Below, piece by piece: positions 1 to 8,553 of a stretch of 64,000 nucleotides of DNA; the first letter of the stretch is position 1, and every line of letters begins with the position of its first letter. Source of the DNA: Pseudomonas fulva 12-X (GTDB lineage: Bacteria > Pseudomonadota > Gammaproteobacteria > Pseudomonadales > Pseudomonadaceae); contig NC_015556.1 of the NCBI RefSeq assembly GCF_000213805.1, forward strand, positions 62,001 to 126,000, given 5' to 3'. The notes under the pieces were generated by a model, which had not been told where the DNA came from, searched no databases, and saw nothing but the letters and a program-made list of their open reading frames with translations. A program made the position numbers and the translations under genes.

Positions 1-1
1 G

Positions 2-337
2 CCGCTGGAGCATCTGCACGAGATTCCTGCCCATCAGCACTGGACGGTACGTTGCCTGCAAGGCCAGCCGGCCAGCGAGCGCGCCGAGGTGATCGGTGCC
101 CGCGGGCCGTTCAGCCTGGAGGACGAGCGCGCGCTGTTCGCGCGGCTGAACTGCGACGTGCTGGTCAGCAAGAACAGCGGCAGCGCGGCCACCGAGCACA
201 AGCTGCAGGTTGCCCGCGAACGCGGTGTGCCGGTGCTGGTGTTGCAGCGGCCGGCGCTGCCGACGGTGGACCGTGAGTTCGCCGAGCCTGAGGCGCTGTG
301 GCAAGCATTGCAGGATAGTGATGTAACCAACCCGTAG
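2..337 (+). CDS. cobK: Precorrin-6A reductase, C-terminal part (partial)
   Basis: The reading frame is open from the left edge and ends at a TAG at 335-337, giving the last 111 residues of a protein whose start lies outside the window. The pieces GARGPFSLEDE, LLVSKNSG-like (LVSKNSGSAAT) and ARERGVPVLVLQRP are typical of the C-terminal half of CobK/CbiJ, which reduces precorrin-6A with NADPH in corrin ring synthesis. The SKNSG segment contributes to the nucleotide and substrate site in the family. The next gene, a 2Fe-2S ferredoxin-like protein, is often found next to cobalamin genes in Pseudomonas. The assignment is confident although the N-terminus is missing. Confidence 0.88.
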   Translation, partial: PLEHLHEIPAHQHWTVRCLQGQPASERAEVIGARGPFSLEDERALFARLNCDVLVSKNSGSAATEHKLQVARERGVPVLVLQRPALPTVDREFAEPEALWQALQDSDVTNP

Positions 338-436
338 CCCGCGGTAGAGCGCAGCGAAACCCGGGTAGCCATTTCGATAAGTGCGCAAATCCAGAAGCCG
401 TCCTGGGTATCGCTTCGCTCAACCCAGGCTACGAAA
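331..436. repeat. Pseudomonas REP-like inverted repeat
   Basis: Directly after cobK, the segment around 334-369 (GTAGAGCGCAGCGAAACCCGGGTAG) is answered by an inverted relative at about 400-433 (CTGGGTATCGCTTCGCTCAACCCAGGC, broken here for length). The same core, gagcgcagcgatacccgggt, recurs at 1209-1244. This is a dispersed intergenic palindrome of the kind common in Pseudomonas genomes. It can fold into a large hairpin at the 3' end of cobK. Confidence 0.6.
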
Positions 437-487
437 CCTGTCCGCGCCCACGCTGTTAAACTGCCGCACTTTTTGCGGAGCCCGACC

Positions 488-1198
488 ATGACTGCCACGC
501 CTTATGCCCAGGTGCTATTCGCCGGCCCGGACTTGCTCGCCGGCTCCTTCGCCGAGCTGTTTCGCGCCCGCTTGGTCGAGCTGCGCGGCGAGGCAGCGCT
601 GGCCGATATCGTCGACACCGGCGCGGGCTACGACGGTCTCTGGCAGCGGCTGGGCGAGGGCAGCGGCCGCTGCCTGGTGATCGATCTGGAACCGCAGAGC
701 AGCAGCCAGCATGTCGACTGGCTGCGCAGCGAACTGGCGACCAGGACCGCCCCCGAGCGCGTGTTCGTCACCAGCTTGTTTGGCCAGCTCGATGCCGATG
801 CGGCGGGCGCCGCCTGTGCGCTGATCGAGCGACCGGAGTTACACCTGGCTTGTGTCGAGGTGCCGGCGTTGCCGAGTAGTCACGCCTGGTCGAAGATTCC
901 TGCCCATGAATATCGCGTGCTGCTGTGCAATGGCCCGCGCTGCACCCGCCGCGGCGCGCTGCCTCTGTGGAAAAAGCTGCGTGAGCAGGTCAAGGCCGCC
1001 GGCAAGCTGGAGTGCGTGGGCGGCGTGCATATCACCCGCACCCAGTGCCAGTTTCCATGCGACCAGGGCCCGACCCTGACGGTTTATCCACAGGGCCATT
1101 GGTATCAGGTGCGCAGCGAAGCGGACGTGGTGCGGCTGGTCGACGAGCAGTTCGTCGCTGGCCGTCCGGTGCCCGAGCTGATGATGACGCGACCCTAA
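488..1198 (+). CDS. (2Fe-2S) ferredoxin-like domain protein
   Basis: A 236-residue protein. The C-terminal half carries a thioredoxin-like 2Fe-2S ferredoxin pattern with paired cysteines, CNGPRCTRRG near residue 150 and TQCQFPCDQGP near residue 190, followed by TVYPQGHWY, a typical end of this fold. The N-terminal 130 residues have a CbiX-like appearance (LLAGSFAELFRARL) but no clear catalytic motif. ATG 488 is chosen because a GGAG lies seven bases upstream; an earlier TTG at 473 in frame lacks a ribosome site. It follows cobK and may supply electrons or handle iron-sulfur chemistry near corrin synthesis, but this role is inferred from position only. Confidence 0.75.
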   Translation: MTATPYAQVLFAGPDLLAGSFAELFRARLVELRGEAALADIVDTGAGYDGLWQRLGEGSGRCLVIDLEPQSSSQHVDWLRSELATRTAPERVFVTSLFGQLDADAAGAACALIERPELHLACVEVPALPSSHAWSKIPAHEYRVLLCNGPRCTRRGALPLWKKLREQVKAAGKLECVGGVHITRTQCQFPCDQGPTLTVYPQGHWYQVRSEADVVRLVDEQFVAGRPVPELMMTRP

Positions 1199-1208
1199 TC
1201 TATTGCCC

Positions 1209-1302
1209 GTAAGCTGGGTTGAGCGCAGCGATACCCGGGTCGCCTGTACATACTGAATCTCTTGCCCTGGGTTACGCCTTCGGCTAACCCAGGCTACAAC
1301 GG
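1209..1302. repeat. REP-like inverted repeat, second copy
   Basis: Between the ferredoxin gene and dctB, the arm starting ctgggttgagcgcagcgata at about 1213 pairs with the inverted arm ctgggttacgccttcggcta... ending acccaggctac at about 1300. It belongs to the same family as the palindrome at 331-436. It probably acts as a 3' hairpin for the ferredoxin gene. Confidence 0.6.
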
Positions 1303-1374
1303 TCTCGGCACCGGCTACTCGCCGTGCACGCTTTTCGGGCTAACATGCCGGCATCATAAGAATTCGAGTCATGC

Positions 1375-3123
1375 ATGACCGCCCTGTTTCTGCGTTATCG
1401 CACCGTCGCCATCGTGCTGTTGGTCATCTTCGGGCTGGCCGTCAGCCTGTGGCTGGCCAGCCGCTACGCCGAGCAGCGCGCCTGGGAAGATCGCAGCAAC
1501 GAAGCCCACGGCCAGCTGCAGCTCTACGCGCAATCGATCCAGACCCTGGTCGACCGCTTCCGCTCGGTGCCGCAGCTGCTGTCGATGGACAGCGACATCC
1601 AGGCGCTGCTGCAAGCGCCCAACGACCCCAGGTTGCGTGACAAGCTCAACCGCCGTTTCGAAATGCTCAACACCGCCGCCGGCGCCAGCGTGCTCTACCT
1701 GATCGACCGCAATGGCCATACTCTGGCAGCCAGCAACTGGAACGAGTGGAGCAGTTTCGTCGGCAGCAACTACGGCTTTCGCCCCTATTTCCAGGACGCC
1801 CTGCATCGCACCGCCGGCCGCTATTTCGCGGTCGGGGTGACCACCGGGGTGCCTGGCTACTTTCTCTCCCACGCGGTGTACGACGACAACGGCGCGGTGA
1901 TCGGCGTGCTGGTGGTCAAGCTCGAGCTGGAGGAGCTGCAGCGCGAGTGGGTCGGCCAGCCCGGCGTGCTGCTGGTCGCCGACAGCTACGGGGTGGTGAT
2001 TCTCAGCAGTCGCCCGGCCTGGCGTTTCCTGGCCCTGGAAGAACTCGACGAACTCGATCACGCCGAGCTGGTGGAGGTGCGCAAGTACGCCGAGCGCCCG
2101 CTGGAGGTGCTCTCCAAGGCGCCGGGCCCGTACTTCGAAGGCAACGCCGACTGGATGAATATCGACGGCCCGGATGGCCCGCACAGCTATCTCTGGCAGC
2201 GCCAGGAACTGGCCAGCGAAGCCTGGACGCTGCACCTGTTGATCGAGGAAAGCAGCCTCGGCGATACCGCCCGCAGCTACCGCCTGGCCGCCGCCGGCGT
2301 GTGGCTGACCCTGGTGTTCTTGGTGCTGTTTCTGGTTCAGCGCCACAAGAACCAACGTTTGCAGGCGAGCATCCGCGAGAACCTCGAGCGCGAAGTGACC
2401 CTGCGCACCGCCGAGCTGCGCGAAGCCCAGGAGGGGCTGGTGCATGCGGCGAAAATGGCGGCGCTGGGGCAGATGTCGGCGGCCATGGCCCACGAGATCA
2501 ACCAGCCGCTGACTGCCATCCAGATGCATCTGGGCAGCCTCGGTCTGCTGCTCGACAACGGCCGCGAAGCCGACGTGCGCGCTGGCCTGACACGCATCGA
2601 CGGCCTGCTGCAGCGTATGGCCATTCTCACCGGGCACCTGAAAACCTTTGCCCGCAAGAGCCCGGCCGGGCTCAACGAACGCCTGTTGCTCAGCGATGTG
2701 CTGGAGCAGGCGCTGTTGCTGCTGGCGCCTCGGCTGCGCAGCGAGCAGGTCGAGCTGCGCCGCGACTTGCGCAGCGAGGCACGGGTCTCCGGCGATGCCA
2801 TCCGCCTCGAACAGGTGGTGCTCAATCTGCTCAATAACGCGCTGGACGCCATGGTCGACAGCCCGCAGCGAACCCTCGGCGTTTTGATCGAACTGCAGGG
2901 CGACAGCTGCGTGCTGCAGGTCAGCGATACCGGTGGCGGCATTGCCGAGGAGCATCTGGGCAGTGTTTTCGAGCCGTTCTTCACCACCAAACCGGTGGGT
3001 GAAGGGCTGGGCTTGGGGTTGGCGATTTCCTACGGCATCGTGCGCGATCTGGGCGGCAGCCTGGAGGCGCGCAACGGCCCGGAAGGTGCGATCTTCGTGA
3101 TGCGACTGCCGCGCGCCGGGTGA
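1375..3123 (+). CDS. dctB: DctB-type sensor histidine kinase
   Basis: A 582-residue membrane histidine kinase. A first membrane helix (about residues 11-29) and a second (about 303-321) enclose a periplasmic Cache-type sensing domain with the family signature FRPYFQDA and [18 protein letters not shown]. The cytoplasmic part has a short coiled stretch, an H-box [10 protein letters not shown] with phosphorylated His about 373, an N-box LLNNALDAM, and G-boxes DTGGGI and GEGLGLGLAI. It should phosphorylate the DctD-type regulator 86 bases downstream. DctB proteins sense C4-dicarboxylates, but here the pair sits beside a TAXI-type TRAP transporter, so the true ligand may be another organic acid. 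A paralogous pair is at 56219-59328. Confidence 0.85.
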   Translation: MTALFLRYRTVAIVLLVIFGLAVSLWLASRYAEQRAWEDRSNEAHGQLQLYAQSIQTLVDRFRSVPQLLSMDSDIQALLQAPNDPRLRDKLNRRFEMLNTAAGASVLYLIDRNGHTLAASNWNEWSSFVGSNYGFRPYFQDALHRTAGRYFAVGVTTGVPGYFLSHAVYDDNGAVIGVLVVKLELEELQREWVGQPGVLLVADSYGVVILSSRPAWRFLALEELDELDHAELVEVRKYAERPLEVLSKAPGPYFEGNADWMNIDGPDGPHSYLWQRQELASEAWTLHLLIEESSLGDTARSYRLAAAGVWLTLVFLVLFLVQRHKNQRLQASIRENLEREVTLRTAELREAQEGLVHAAKMAALGQMSAAMAHEINQPLTAIQMHLGSLGLLLDNGREADVRAGLTRIDGLLQRMAILTGHLKTFARKSPAGLNERLLLSDVLEQALLLLAPRLRSEQVELRRDLRSEARVSGDAIRLEQVVLNLLNNALDAMVDSPQRTLGVLIELQGDSCVLQVSDTGGGIAEEHLGSVFEPFFTTKPVGEGLGLGLAISYGIVRDLGGSLEARNGPEGAIFVMRLPRAG

Positions 3124-3209
3124 GCCTGGCATTTCGTGTAACACCCGTCAGGCGTTGCGCTTGCGCTGCAGGGATACACTGCGCCCTCGAATAAGAAAAA
3201 GGAGGTTTC

Positions 3210-4553
3210 ATGGCAGGTCAGGTAATCGTCGTCGACGACGAAGCAGCGATCCGTGAGGCGGCGCAGCAGTGGCTGGAGCTGTCCGGCTTCAGCGTGCAGA
3301 CCTGCGCCACGGCAACTCAGGCGCTGGCGCTGCTCGACGCCGACTTTCCCGGCGTGCTGATCAGCGATGTGCGCATGCCCGGCACTGATGGCCTGCAGCT
3401 GCTGGAGCGGGTAGTTGAGCTCGACCGCGACCTGCCGGTGATCATGATCACCGGCCATGGCGACGTGCCGATGGCCGTGCAGGCGCTCAAGCAGGGTGCC
3501 TATGATTTCATCGAGAAACCCTTCACCCCGGACCGCCTGCTCGATACCGTGCGCCGGGCCCTGGAAAAGCGCCGGCTGATCTGCGAGAACCGCGCACTGC
3601 GCCAGCAGTTCGCCCTCAAGGACGGCATCGCCGCGCAACTGCTCGGCGTGTCGCGGCCCATGGAGCGGCTGCGCCGGCAGATTCTCGACCTGGCCGGCAC
3701 TTCGGTGAACGTGCTGATCCGCGGCGAGACCGGCTCGGGCAAGGAGCGCGTGGCGCGCTGCCTGCACGACTTCAGCGAGCGCGCCGACAAGCCCTTCGTG
3801 GCGCTCAACTGCGCGGCGATTCCCGAGCACCTGTTCGAGAGCGAACTGTTCGGCCATGAGAGCGGCGCTTTCACCGGCGCGCAGAACAAGCGTATCGGTC
3901 GTATCGAACATGCCCATGGCGGCACGCTGTTTCTCGACGAGGTGGAAAGCCTGCCGCTGGCCCAGCAGGTCAAGCTGCTGCGCGTGCTGCAGGAAAAGAC
4001 CCTGGAGCGGCTGGGTTCCAACCGCAGCATTCAGGTCGACCTGCGGGTAATCAGCGCGGTGAAGCCGGACCTGCTCGATGAGGTCAAAGCCGGGCGTTTC
4101 CGTGAGGATCTGTTCTACCGCCTGAACGTCGCCACCCTGCATATACCGGCACTGCGCGAGCGTCGCGAAGATATCTCGCTGCTGTTCGAACACTTCGCCG
4201 AAGAGGCTGCCCAGCGTCATGGCCGCACCCTCGAGCCGCTGACGCCCGCCGAGCTGGCGGCGCTGCTCGGCCACGAATGGCCGGGCAACGTGCGCGAGCT
4301 GATCAACGCCGCCGAGCGCCATGCCCTGGGGCTTGGCGATAACGATGCGCAGGAAGGCAACCAGTCCCTGGCCGGGCAGATGGAAGCCTTCGAGGCGCAG
4401 TGCCTGCACAACGCGTTGCTGCGTTGTCGCGGCAGCATTTTGCAGACCATGGAGTTGCTGCAACTGCCACGCCGAACTCTCAACGAAAAGATGCAGCGCC
4501 ATGGCTTGCAGCGCAGTGCCTACCGGCCGGCGGGCAGTAACGACGAGGATTGA
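3210..4553 (+). CDS. dctD: DctD-type sigma-54 response regulator
   Basis: A 447-residue NtrC-family activator preceded by a strong AAAGGAGG site. Order: receiver domain (phospho-acceptor Asp53 in SDVRMPG, conserved Lys in EKPF), AAA+ sigma-54 domain with Walker A GETGSGKE at about 172-179, the sigma-54 contact loop GAFTGA at about 219-224 and an arginine-finger region, then a Fis-type helix-turn-helix (LLQLPRRTLNEKMQRHGL). It is the partner of the kinase just upstream. A sigma-54 promoter is visible at 4844-4860 in front of the TRAP transporter genes, which makes those genes its likely target. Confidence 0.87.
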   Translation: MAGQVIVVDDEAAIREAAQQWLELSGFSVQTCATATQALALLDADFPGVLISDVRMPGTDGLQLLERVVELDRDLPVIMITGHGDVPMAVQALKQGAYDFIEKPFTPDRLLDTVRRALEKRRLICENRALRQQFALKDGIAAQLLGVSRPMERLRRQILDLAGTSVNVLIRGETGSGKERVARCLHDFSERADKPFVALNCAAIPEHLFESELFGHESGAFTGAQNKRIGRIEHAHGGTLFLDEVESLPLAQQVKLLRVLQEKTLERLGSNRSIQVDLRVISAVKPDLLDEVKAGRFREDLFYRLNVATLHIPALRERREDISLLFEHFAEEAAQRHGRTLEPLTPAELAALLGHEWPGNVRELINAAERHALGLGDNDAQEGNQSLAGQMEAFEAQCLHNALLRCRGSILQTMELLQLPRRTLNEKMQRHGLQRSAYRPAGSNDED

Positions 4554-4843
4554 GCCGCGGCTCCGAAGGCGGCCTCGCTGGTGGGCTAGCGCCCACCCTA
4601 CGGTTTGCTCCGGCAAGTGAAGAAACTTCCCATGTGGGAGCGGGTGGGGACGCCTAGTCCAGGCCCGCGATTCGCGCGCATGGCGCGCTCCCACAGGTGG
4701 TGCGCTGGCAGGTCGCTTGAAGATCATTCCCACGCTTCGAATAAGCGGAATTCTGCCGATTGCCGCTTGGCCAATAGGCGACCTTTCGCTGCTTTCTCTT
4801 CCCTCATCATCTCGCAACCGCTCTGGCTCGTGGCTTTTCATCG
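4554..4843. repeat. Intergenic region with two palindromes (3' of dctD)
   Basis: No gene is seen here. A short hairpin GTGGGC-TAGC-GCCCAC lies at 4581-4596. A larger imperfect inverted repeat lies at 4633-4695 with arms TGTGGGAGCG and CGCTCCCACA; the same arms recur at 8481-8548 and 37599-37651. These are dispersed Pseudomonas palindromes and probably mark the end of the dctBD transcript. The remainder up to the sigma-54 promoter has no evident feature. Confidence 0.6.
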
Positions 4844-4860
4844 CTGGCACGGCGCCTGCT
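4844..4860 (+). promoter_or_regulatory. Sigma-54 promoter for TRAP transporter operon
   Basis: CTGGCACGGCGCCTGCT matches the -24/-12 consensus (TGGCACG-N4-TTGCW) at all but one base of the -12 element, with GG and GC at the required spacing. It lies about 65 bases before the ATG of the TAXI binding protein and directly after a sigma-54 activator gene. Confidence 0.75.
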
Positions 4861-4924
4861 ATGGCTGCTGGTAACCGGACATCCAAAACCGGCTCTCTGA
4901 CAAGAATAATCACGGAGACACACC

Positions 4925-5881
4925 ATGCGATTGACCAAGCGCGTCACTCTGTTCGCGGCTGCCGCGGCTTTCACTGCCAGCACGGCGGTACTTGCTGCCC
5001 CAACCTTCATCAACGTGCTTACTGGCGGTACCAGCGGGGTGTATTACCCGATTGGCGTGGCCATGTCGCAGTTGTATGGCAGCGGTATCGAGGGGGCGAA
5101 AACCTCGGTACAGGCCACCAAGGCCTCGGTCGAAAACCTCAACCTGCTGCAGTCCGGCCGTGGCGAGATTGCCTTCGCCCTGGGCGACTCGGTGGAAGAT
5201 GCCTGGAAGGGTGTCGAGGATGCCGGCTTCAAGGCGCCGCTGACGCGCATCCGCGCCATCGCCGCCACCTACCCGAACTACATCCAGATCGTCGCCAGCA
5301 AGGAATCCGGGATCAAGACCCTGGAAGACCTCAAGGGCAAGCGCATCTCCGTGGGCGCGCCGAAATCCGGCACCGAACTCAATGCCCGGGCGATCTTCAA
5401 GGCCGCCGGCCTGAGCTACAAGGACATGGGCCGCGTCGAGTTCATGCCCTATGCCGAGTCGGTCGAGCTGATCAAGAACCGCCAGCTGGACGCCACCCTG
5501 CAATCGTCCGGCCTGGGCATGGCGGCCATCCGCGACCTGGCGTCGATGGTGCCGATCACCTTCGTGGCCATTCCTGAAGACGTGGTGGCGAAGATCGACA
5601 GCCAGGCCTACCAGGCCAAGGTCATTCCGGCCGGCACCTACGATGGTCAGGATCAGGACGTACCGACCGCGGCCATAGTCAACCTGCTGGTCAGCCACGA
5701 GAAGGTCTCCGATGACGTCGCCTATCAGATGACCAAGCTGCTGTTCGACAACCTGCCCCGTCTGCGCACCGCCCACTCCGCGGCCAACGACATCAAGCTG
5801 GAGCGCGCCACCGAAGGCCTGCCGATCCCGCTGCACCCGGGTGCCGAGCGCTTCTACAAGGAAGCCGGCGTACTCAAGTAA
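4925..5881 (+). CDS. TAXI-family TRAP transporter substrate-binding protein
   Basis: A 318-residue periplasmic protein with a Sec signal peptide (basic start MRLTKR, hydrophobic core, cleavage likely after VLAA). The mature start FINVLTGGTSGVYYPIG is the hallmark of TAXI (TRAP-associated extracytoplasmic immunogenic) binding proteins. Further conserved parts are SVENLNLL, GEIAFALGDS and LHPGAERFYKEAGVL at the C-terminus. It captures an organic anion, probably a di- or tricarboxylate, for the fused permease encoded next. ATG 4925 follows an ACGGAGACACACC ribosome site. The gene should be induced through the upstream sigma-54 promoter. Confidence 0.9.
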   Translation: MRLTKRVTLFAAAAAFTASTAVLAAPTFINVLTGGTSGVYYPIGVAMSQLYGSGIEGAKTSVQATKASVENLNLLQSGRGEIAFALGDSVEDAWKGVEDAGFKAPLTRIRAIAATYPNYIQIVASKESGIKTLEDLKGKRISVGAPKSGTELNARAIFKAAGLSYKDMGRVEFMPYAESVELIKNRQLDATLQSSGLGMAAIRDLASMVPITFVAIPEDVVAKIDSQAYQAKVIPAGTYDGQDQDVPTAAIVNLLVSHEKVSDDVAYQMTKLLFDNLPRLRTAHSAANDIKLERATEGLPIPLHPGAERFYKEAGVLK

Positions 5882-5996
5882 CACGCAGGGCAGAGTGGGC
5901 GGCCGTACGCGCTGCCCGCTCGCCTGTCGGGTCGGCGCTTGGCCCTGCCAATAGGCAATGGCCCGCCGTTATTGCAGCTGCATCGAGAATCTATCC

Positions 5997-8060
5997 ATGA
6001 GCGATCATCCAGGTCTGGCCGGCAATCCCGGTCAGTGGCCCAAGGCCGTGTTCTACGTCGCGATCCTGTTTTCCGCCTACCAGATCATCGGGGCCGCCTT
6101 CCATCCGTTCTCCAGCCAGGTGCTGCGCGCCGGCCACGTCGGTTTCGTGCTGCTGATGGTGTACCTGTGCTTCCCGATGCGTGGCCAGGGCCGACCATGG
6201 ACGCCGCTGGCCTGGGCGCTGGGCCTGGCGGGATTGGGCACGGCGATTTACCAGTGGTATTTCGAGGCCGAGCTGATTCAGCGTTCGGGCGACCTCACCA
6301 GCTTCGACATGGTGGTCGGGGTAACGCTGCTGGTGCTGGTGTTCGAGGCGGCGCGGCGGGTCATGGGCCTGGCCTTGCCGATCATTTGCGGTTGCTTCCT
6401 GGCCTATGGCTTGTTCGGCGAGCATCTGCCGGGCGACCTGGCGCACCGTGGTTATGACTTCGACCAGATCATCAACCAGCTGTCGTTCGGCACCGAAGGT
6501 TTCTACGGCACGCCGACCTATGTGTCGGGTACCTACATTTTCCTGTTCATCCTGTTTGGCGCCTTCCTCGAGCAGGCGGGGATGATCCGTCTGTTCACCG
6601 ATTTCGCCATGGGCATGTTCGGCCACAAGACCGGCGGCCCGGCCAAGGTGTCGGTAGTCACCTCGGCATTGATGGGCACCATCACCGGTTCCGGCGTGGC
6701 CAACGTGGTCACCACCGGCCAGTTCACCATCCCGCTGATGAAGCGCTTCGGCTACCGGGGCACCTTCGCCGCCGCGGTGGAAGCCTCGGCCAGCATGGGC
6801 AGCCAGATCATGCCGCCAATCATGGGCGCCGTGGCCTTCATCATGGCCGAGACCATCAACGTGCCCTACGTAGAGATCGCCAAGGCGGCGCTGATCCCGG
6901 CGCTGCTGTGGTTCGGCTCGATCTTCTGGACCGTGCACCTGGAGGCCCAGCGCCTGAAACTGACCGGCCTGCCGAAAGAGGAGTGCCCGGATCCGTTCGC
7001 GGCCATCAAGCAGCGCTGGTACCTGCTGATTCCGCTGGGTGTGCTGGTGTACCTGCTGTTCGCCGGGTTCACCCCGATGTTCTCCGGCACCGTGGGCCTG
7101 GCCCTGACCGCCATCGTCATCCTCGGTACGGCCATCGTCATGCGCGCCAGCAATCTGTGGCTGAAGATCGCCTTCTGGATCGCCCTGGGGCTGCTCAGCT
7201 CCGGCTTCCTCAAGTTCGGCATCGGCGTGGTATTCGGCGTGATCGCTCTGCTGGTCGCCGGCTGCTTCTACGTCAAGGGCGGGCGGGAAACCCTGCGCGC
7301 CTGCGTATGGGCGCTGGCCGACGGCGCGCGCCATGCGATCCCGGTGGCGGTGGCGTGCATCCTGGTGGGGGTGATCATCGGCGTGGTGTCGCTGACCGGC
7401 ATCGCCACCACCTTCGCCGGCTACATCATGGCCATCGGCAAGGACAACCTGTTCCTGTCGCTGGTGCTGACCATGCTCACCTGCCTGGTTCTCGGCATGG
7501 GCATTCCGACCATTCCCAACTACATCATCACCAGCGCCATCGCCGCGCCGGCGCTGCTGGAGCTTGGCGTGCCGCTGATCGTTTCGCACATGTTCGTCTT
7601 CTACTTCGGCCTTATGGCCGACCTGACGCCGCCGGTGGCACTGGCCTGTTTCGCCGCGGGTTCGATCGCCAAGGAGAACGGCTTGCGGATCAGCCTGTGG
7701 TCGGTGCGCATCGCCGCGTGCGGTTTCGTGGTGCCGTTCATGGCGGTGTACGACCCGGCGCTACTGATGCAGGGCGACGACTGGGGCGCGATTCTCTACA
7801 TGCTGATCAAGTCGGTGTTTGCCGTGGGTTTGTGGGGCATGGCCGTGGTGGGCTATTTCTCGGCGCCGATGCGTGCGTGGGAGCGGCTGCTGGTGTTTGC
7901 CGCCGGTGCTTCGCTGGTGATCCCGGCCTCGGTGTTCAGCTACGACCTGCTCGGGCTGTACAGCGTGACCACCGATGAAATCGGCTTCCTAGTTGCCGCC
8001 GTGGTGATCGCCCTGCATGTGCTGCGCGCCCGTCGCCAGCCGGCCATGGCGGCGGCTTGA
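5997..8060 (+). CDS. TRAP transporter permease, fused small and large subunits
   Basis: About 687 residues and very hydrophobic, with some 16-18 membrane segments. The N-terminal part is the DctQ-like small subunit and the remainder the DctM-like large subunit; fusion is normal for TAXI-type TRAP systems. Recognisable DctM motifs include GSGVANVVTTGQFTIPLMKR, ASMGSQIMPPIMGA, and GMGIPTIPNYIITS. Transport is secondary and sodium-driven in characterised members. A longer in-frame start at 5958 exists, but ATG 5997 gives the normal N-terminus (MSDHPG) and is preferred with moderate certainty. The stop overlaps the next gene. Confidence 0.88.
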   Translation: MSDHPGLAGNPGQWPKAVFYVAILFSAYQIIGAAFHPFSSQVLRAGHVGFVLLMVYLCFPMRGQGRPWTPLAWALGLAGLGTAIYQWYFEAELIQRSGDLTSFDMVVGVTLLVLVFEAARRVMGLALPIICGCFLAYGLFGEHLPGDLAHRGYDFDQIINQLSFGTEGFYGTPTYVSGTYIFLFILFGAFLEQAGMIRLFTDFAMGMFGHKTGGPAKVSVVTSALMGTITGSGVANVVTTGQFTIPLMKRFGYRGTFAAAVEASASMGSQIMPPIMGAVAFIMAETINVPYVEIAKAALIPALLWFGSIFWTVHLEAQRLKLTGLPKEECPDPFAAIKQRWYLLIPLGVLVYLLFAGFTPMFSGTVGLALTAIVILGTAIVMRASNLWLKIAFWIALGLLSSGFLKFGIGVVFGVIALLVAGCFYVKGGRETLRACVWALADGARHAIPVAVACILVGVIIGVVSLTGIATTFAGYIMAIGKDNLFLSLVLTMLTCLVLGMGIPTIPNYIITSAIAAPALLELGVPLIVSHMFVFYFGLMADLTPPVALACFAAGSIAKENGLRISLWSVRIAACGFVVPFMAVYDPALLMQGDDWGAILYMLIKSVFAVGLWGMAVVGYFSAPMRAWERLLVFAAGASLVIPASVFSYDLLGLYSVTTDEIGFLVAAVVIALHVLRARRQPAMAAA

Positions 8061-8449
8061 TCGGCTTGTGCATGGGCCTGGCCGGGATGGTTTGGGCGCA
8101 AGTGCCCGCCCCGGCCTTCACGCTAGCCTGGGATCACACGATCGAGAAGATCCGCTGGGAAGAGGACTACCGCGTCACGCCGGCCGGGCTGCTGCTCGGC
8201 GAGGCGCGGGTACGGGGTAGCGGCGCCGGTATGGAGATCCCGGATGGCGCCGTGCTGCGCGAGGGGGCCTGGCATTACCAGCGCCAGGTGCCAGCGCTGC
8301 AACCGCTGCGCCTCGGCCGTACACCGGAGGCGGGCGACTACCAGCTGTGCGATGCGAAGGGTTGCAAGCCCTTCAGCGAGTGGCTCGGGCCGCCGACGGC
8401 GAGCCAGCCGGTAGTTGAGCTGTGGAGTTGCCAGCTGACTGATCTTTGA
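8057..8449 (+). CDS. DUF1850 protein, TRAP-associated
   Basis: A 130-residue protein read from TTG 8057, which overlaps the stop of the permease (TTGA), so translation is probably coupled. ATG 8072 is the alternative. A short hydrophobic N-terminus (GLCMGLAGMVWA) suggests export. The body carries the DUF1850 pattern: FTLAWDHTIEKIRWEEDYRV, G-GAGMEIPDGAVLR and WHY, and a cysteine pair CDAKGCKPFSEWL near the end. DUF1850 genes occur almost always directly after TAXI-type TRAP permeases; the function is unknown, possibly an accessory or regulatory periplasmic part. Confidence 0.8.
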   Translation: MIGLCMGLAGMVWAQVPAPAFTLAWDHTIEKIRWEEDYRVTPAGLLLGEARVRGSGAGMEIPDGAVLREGAWHYQRQVPALQPLRLGRTPEAGDYQLCDAKGCKPFSEWLGPPTASQPVVELWSCQLTDL

Positions 8450-8480
8450 TCCGGTTCAAAAATGCAGCCATGGCTTAATC

Positions 8481-8548
8481 CTGTGGGAGCGGGCCATGCG
8501 CGCGAAAAATCGCGGGCATGAACTAGGCGTCCCCGCCCGCTCCCACAG
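8481..8548. repeat. Dispersed inverted repeat between convergent genes
   Basis: Arms CTGTGGGAGCGGG and CCCGCTCCCACAG pair across a 42-base middle. It lies between the DUF1850 gene and the convergent ion-channel gene and probably serves as a bidirectional 3' hairpin. Same family as 4633-4695 and 37599-37651. Confidence 0.65.
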
Positions 8549-8553
8549 ACTGC

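Noticed and set aside
1369..3144. Long open frame on the minus strand opposite dctB (591 codons)
   Set aside because: It is rich in His, Gln, Ala and Leu with no recognisable domain, and lies exactly opposite a complete histidine kinase. This is the usual antisense open frame of high-GC DNA.
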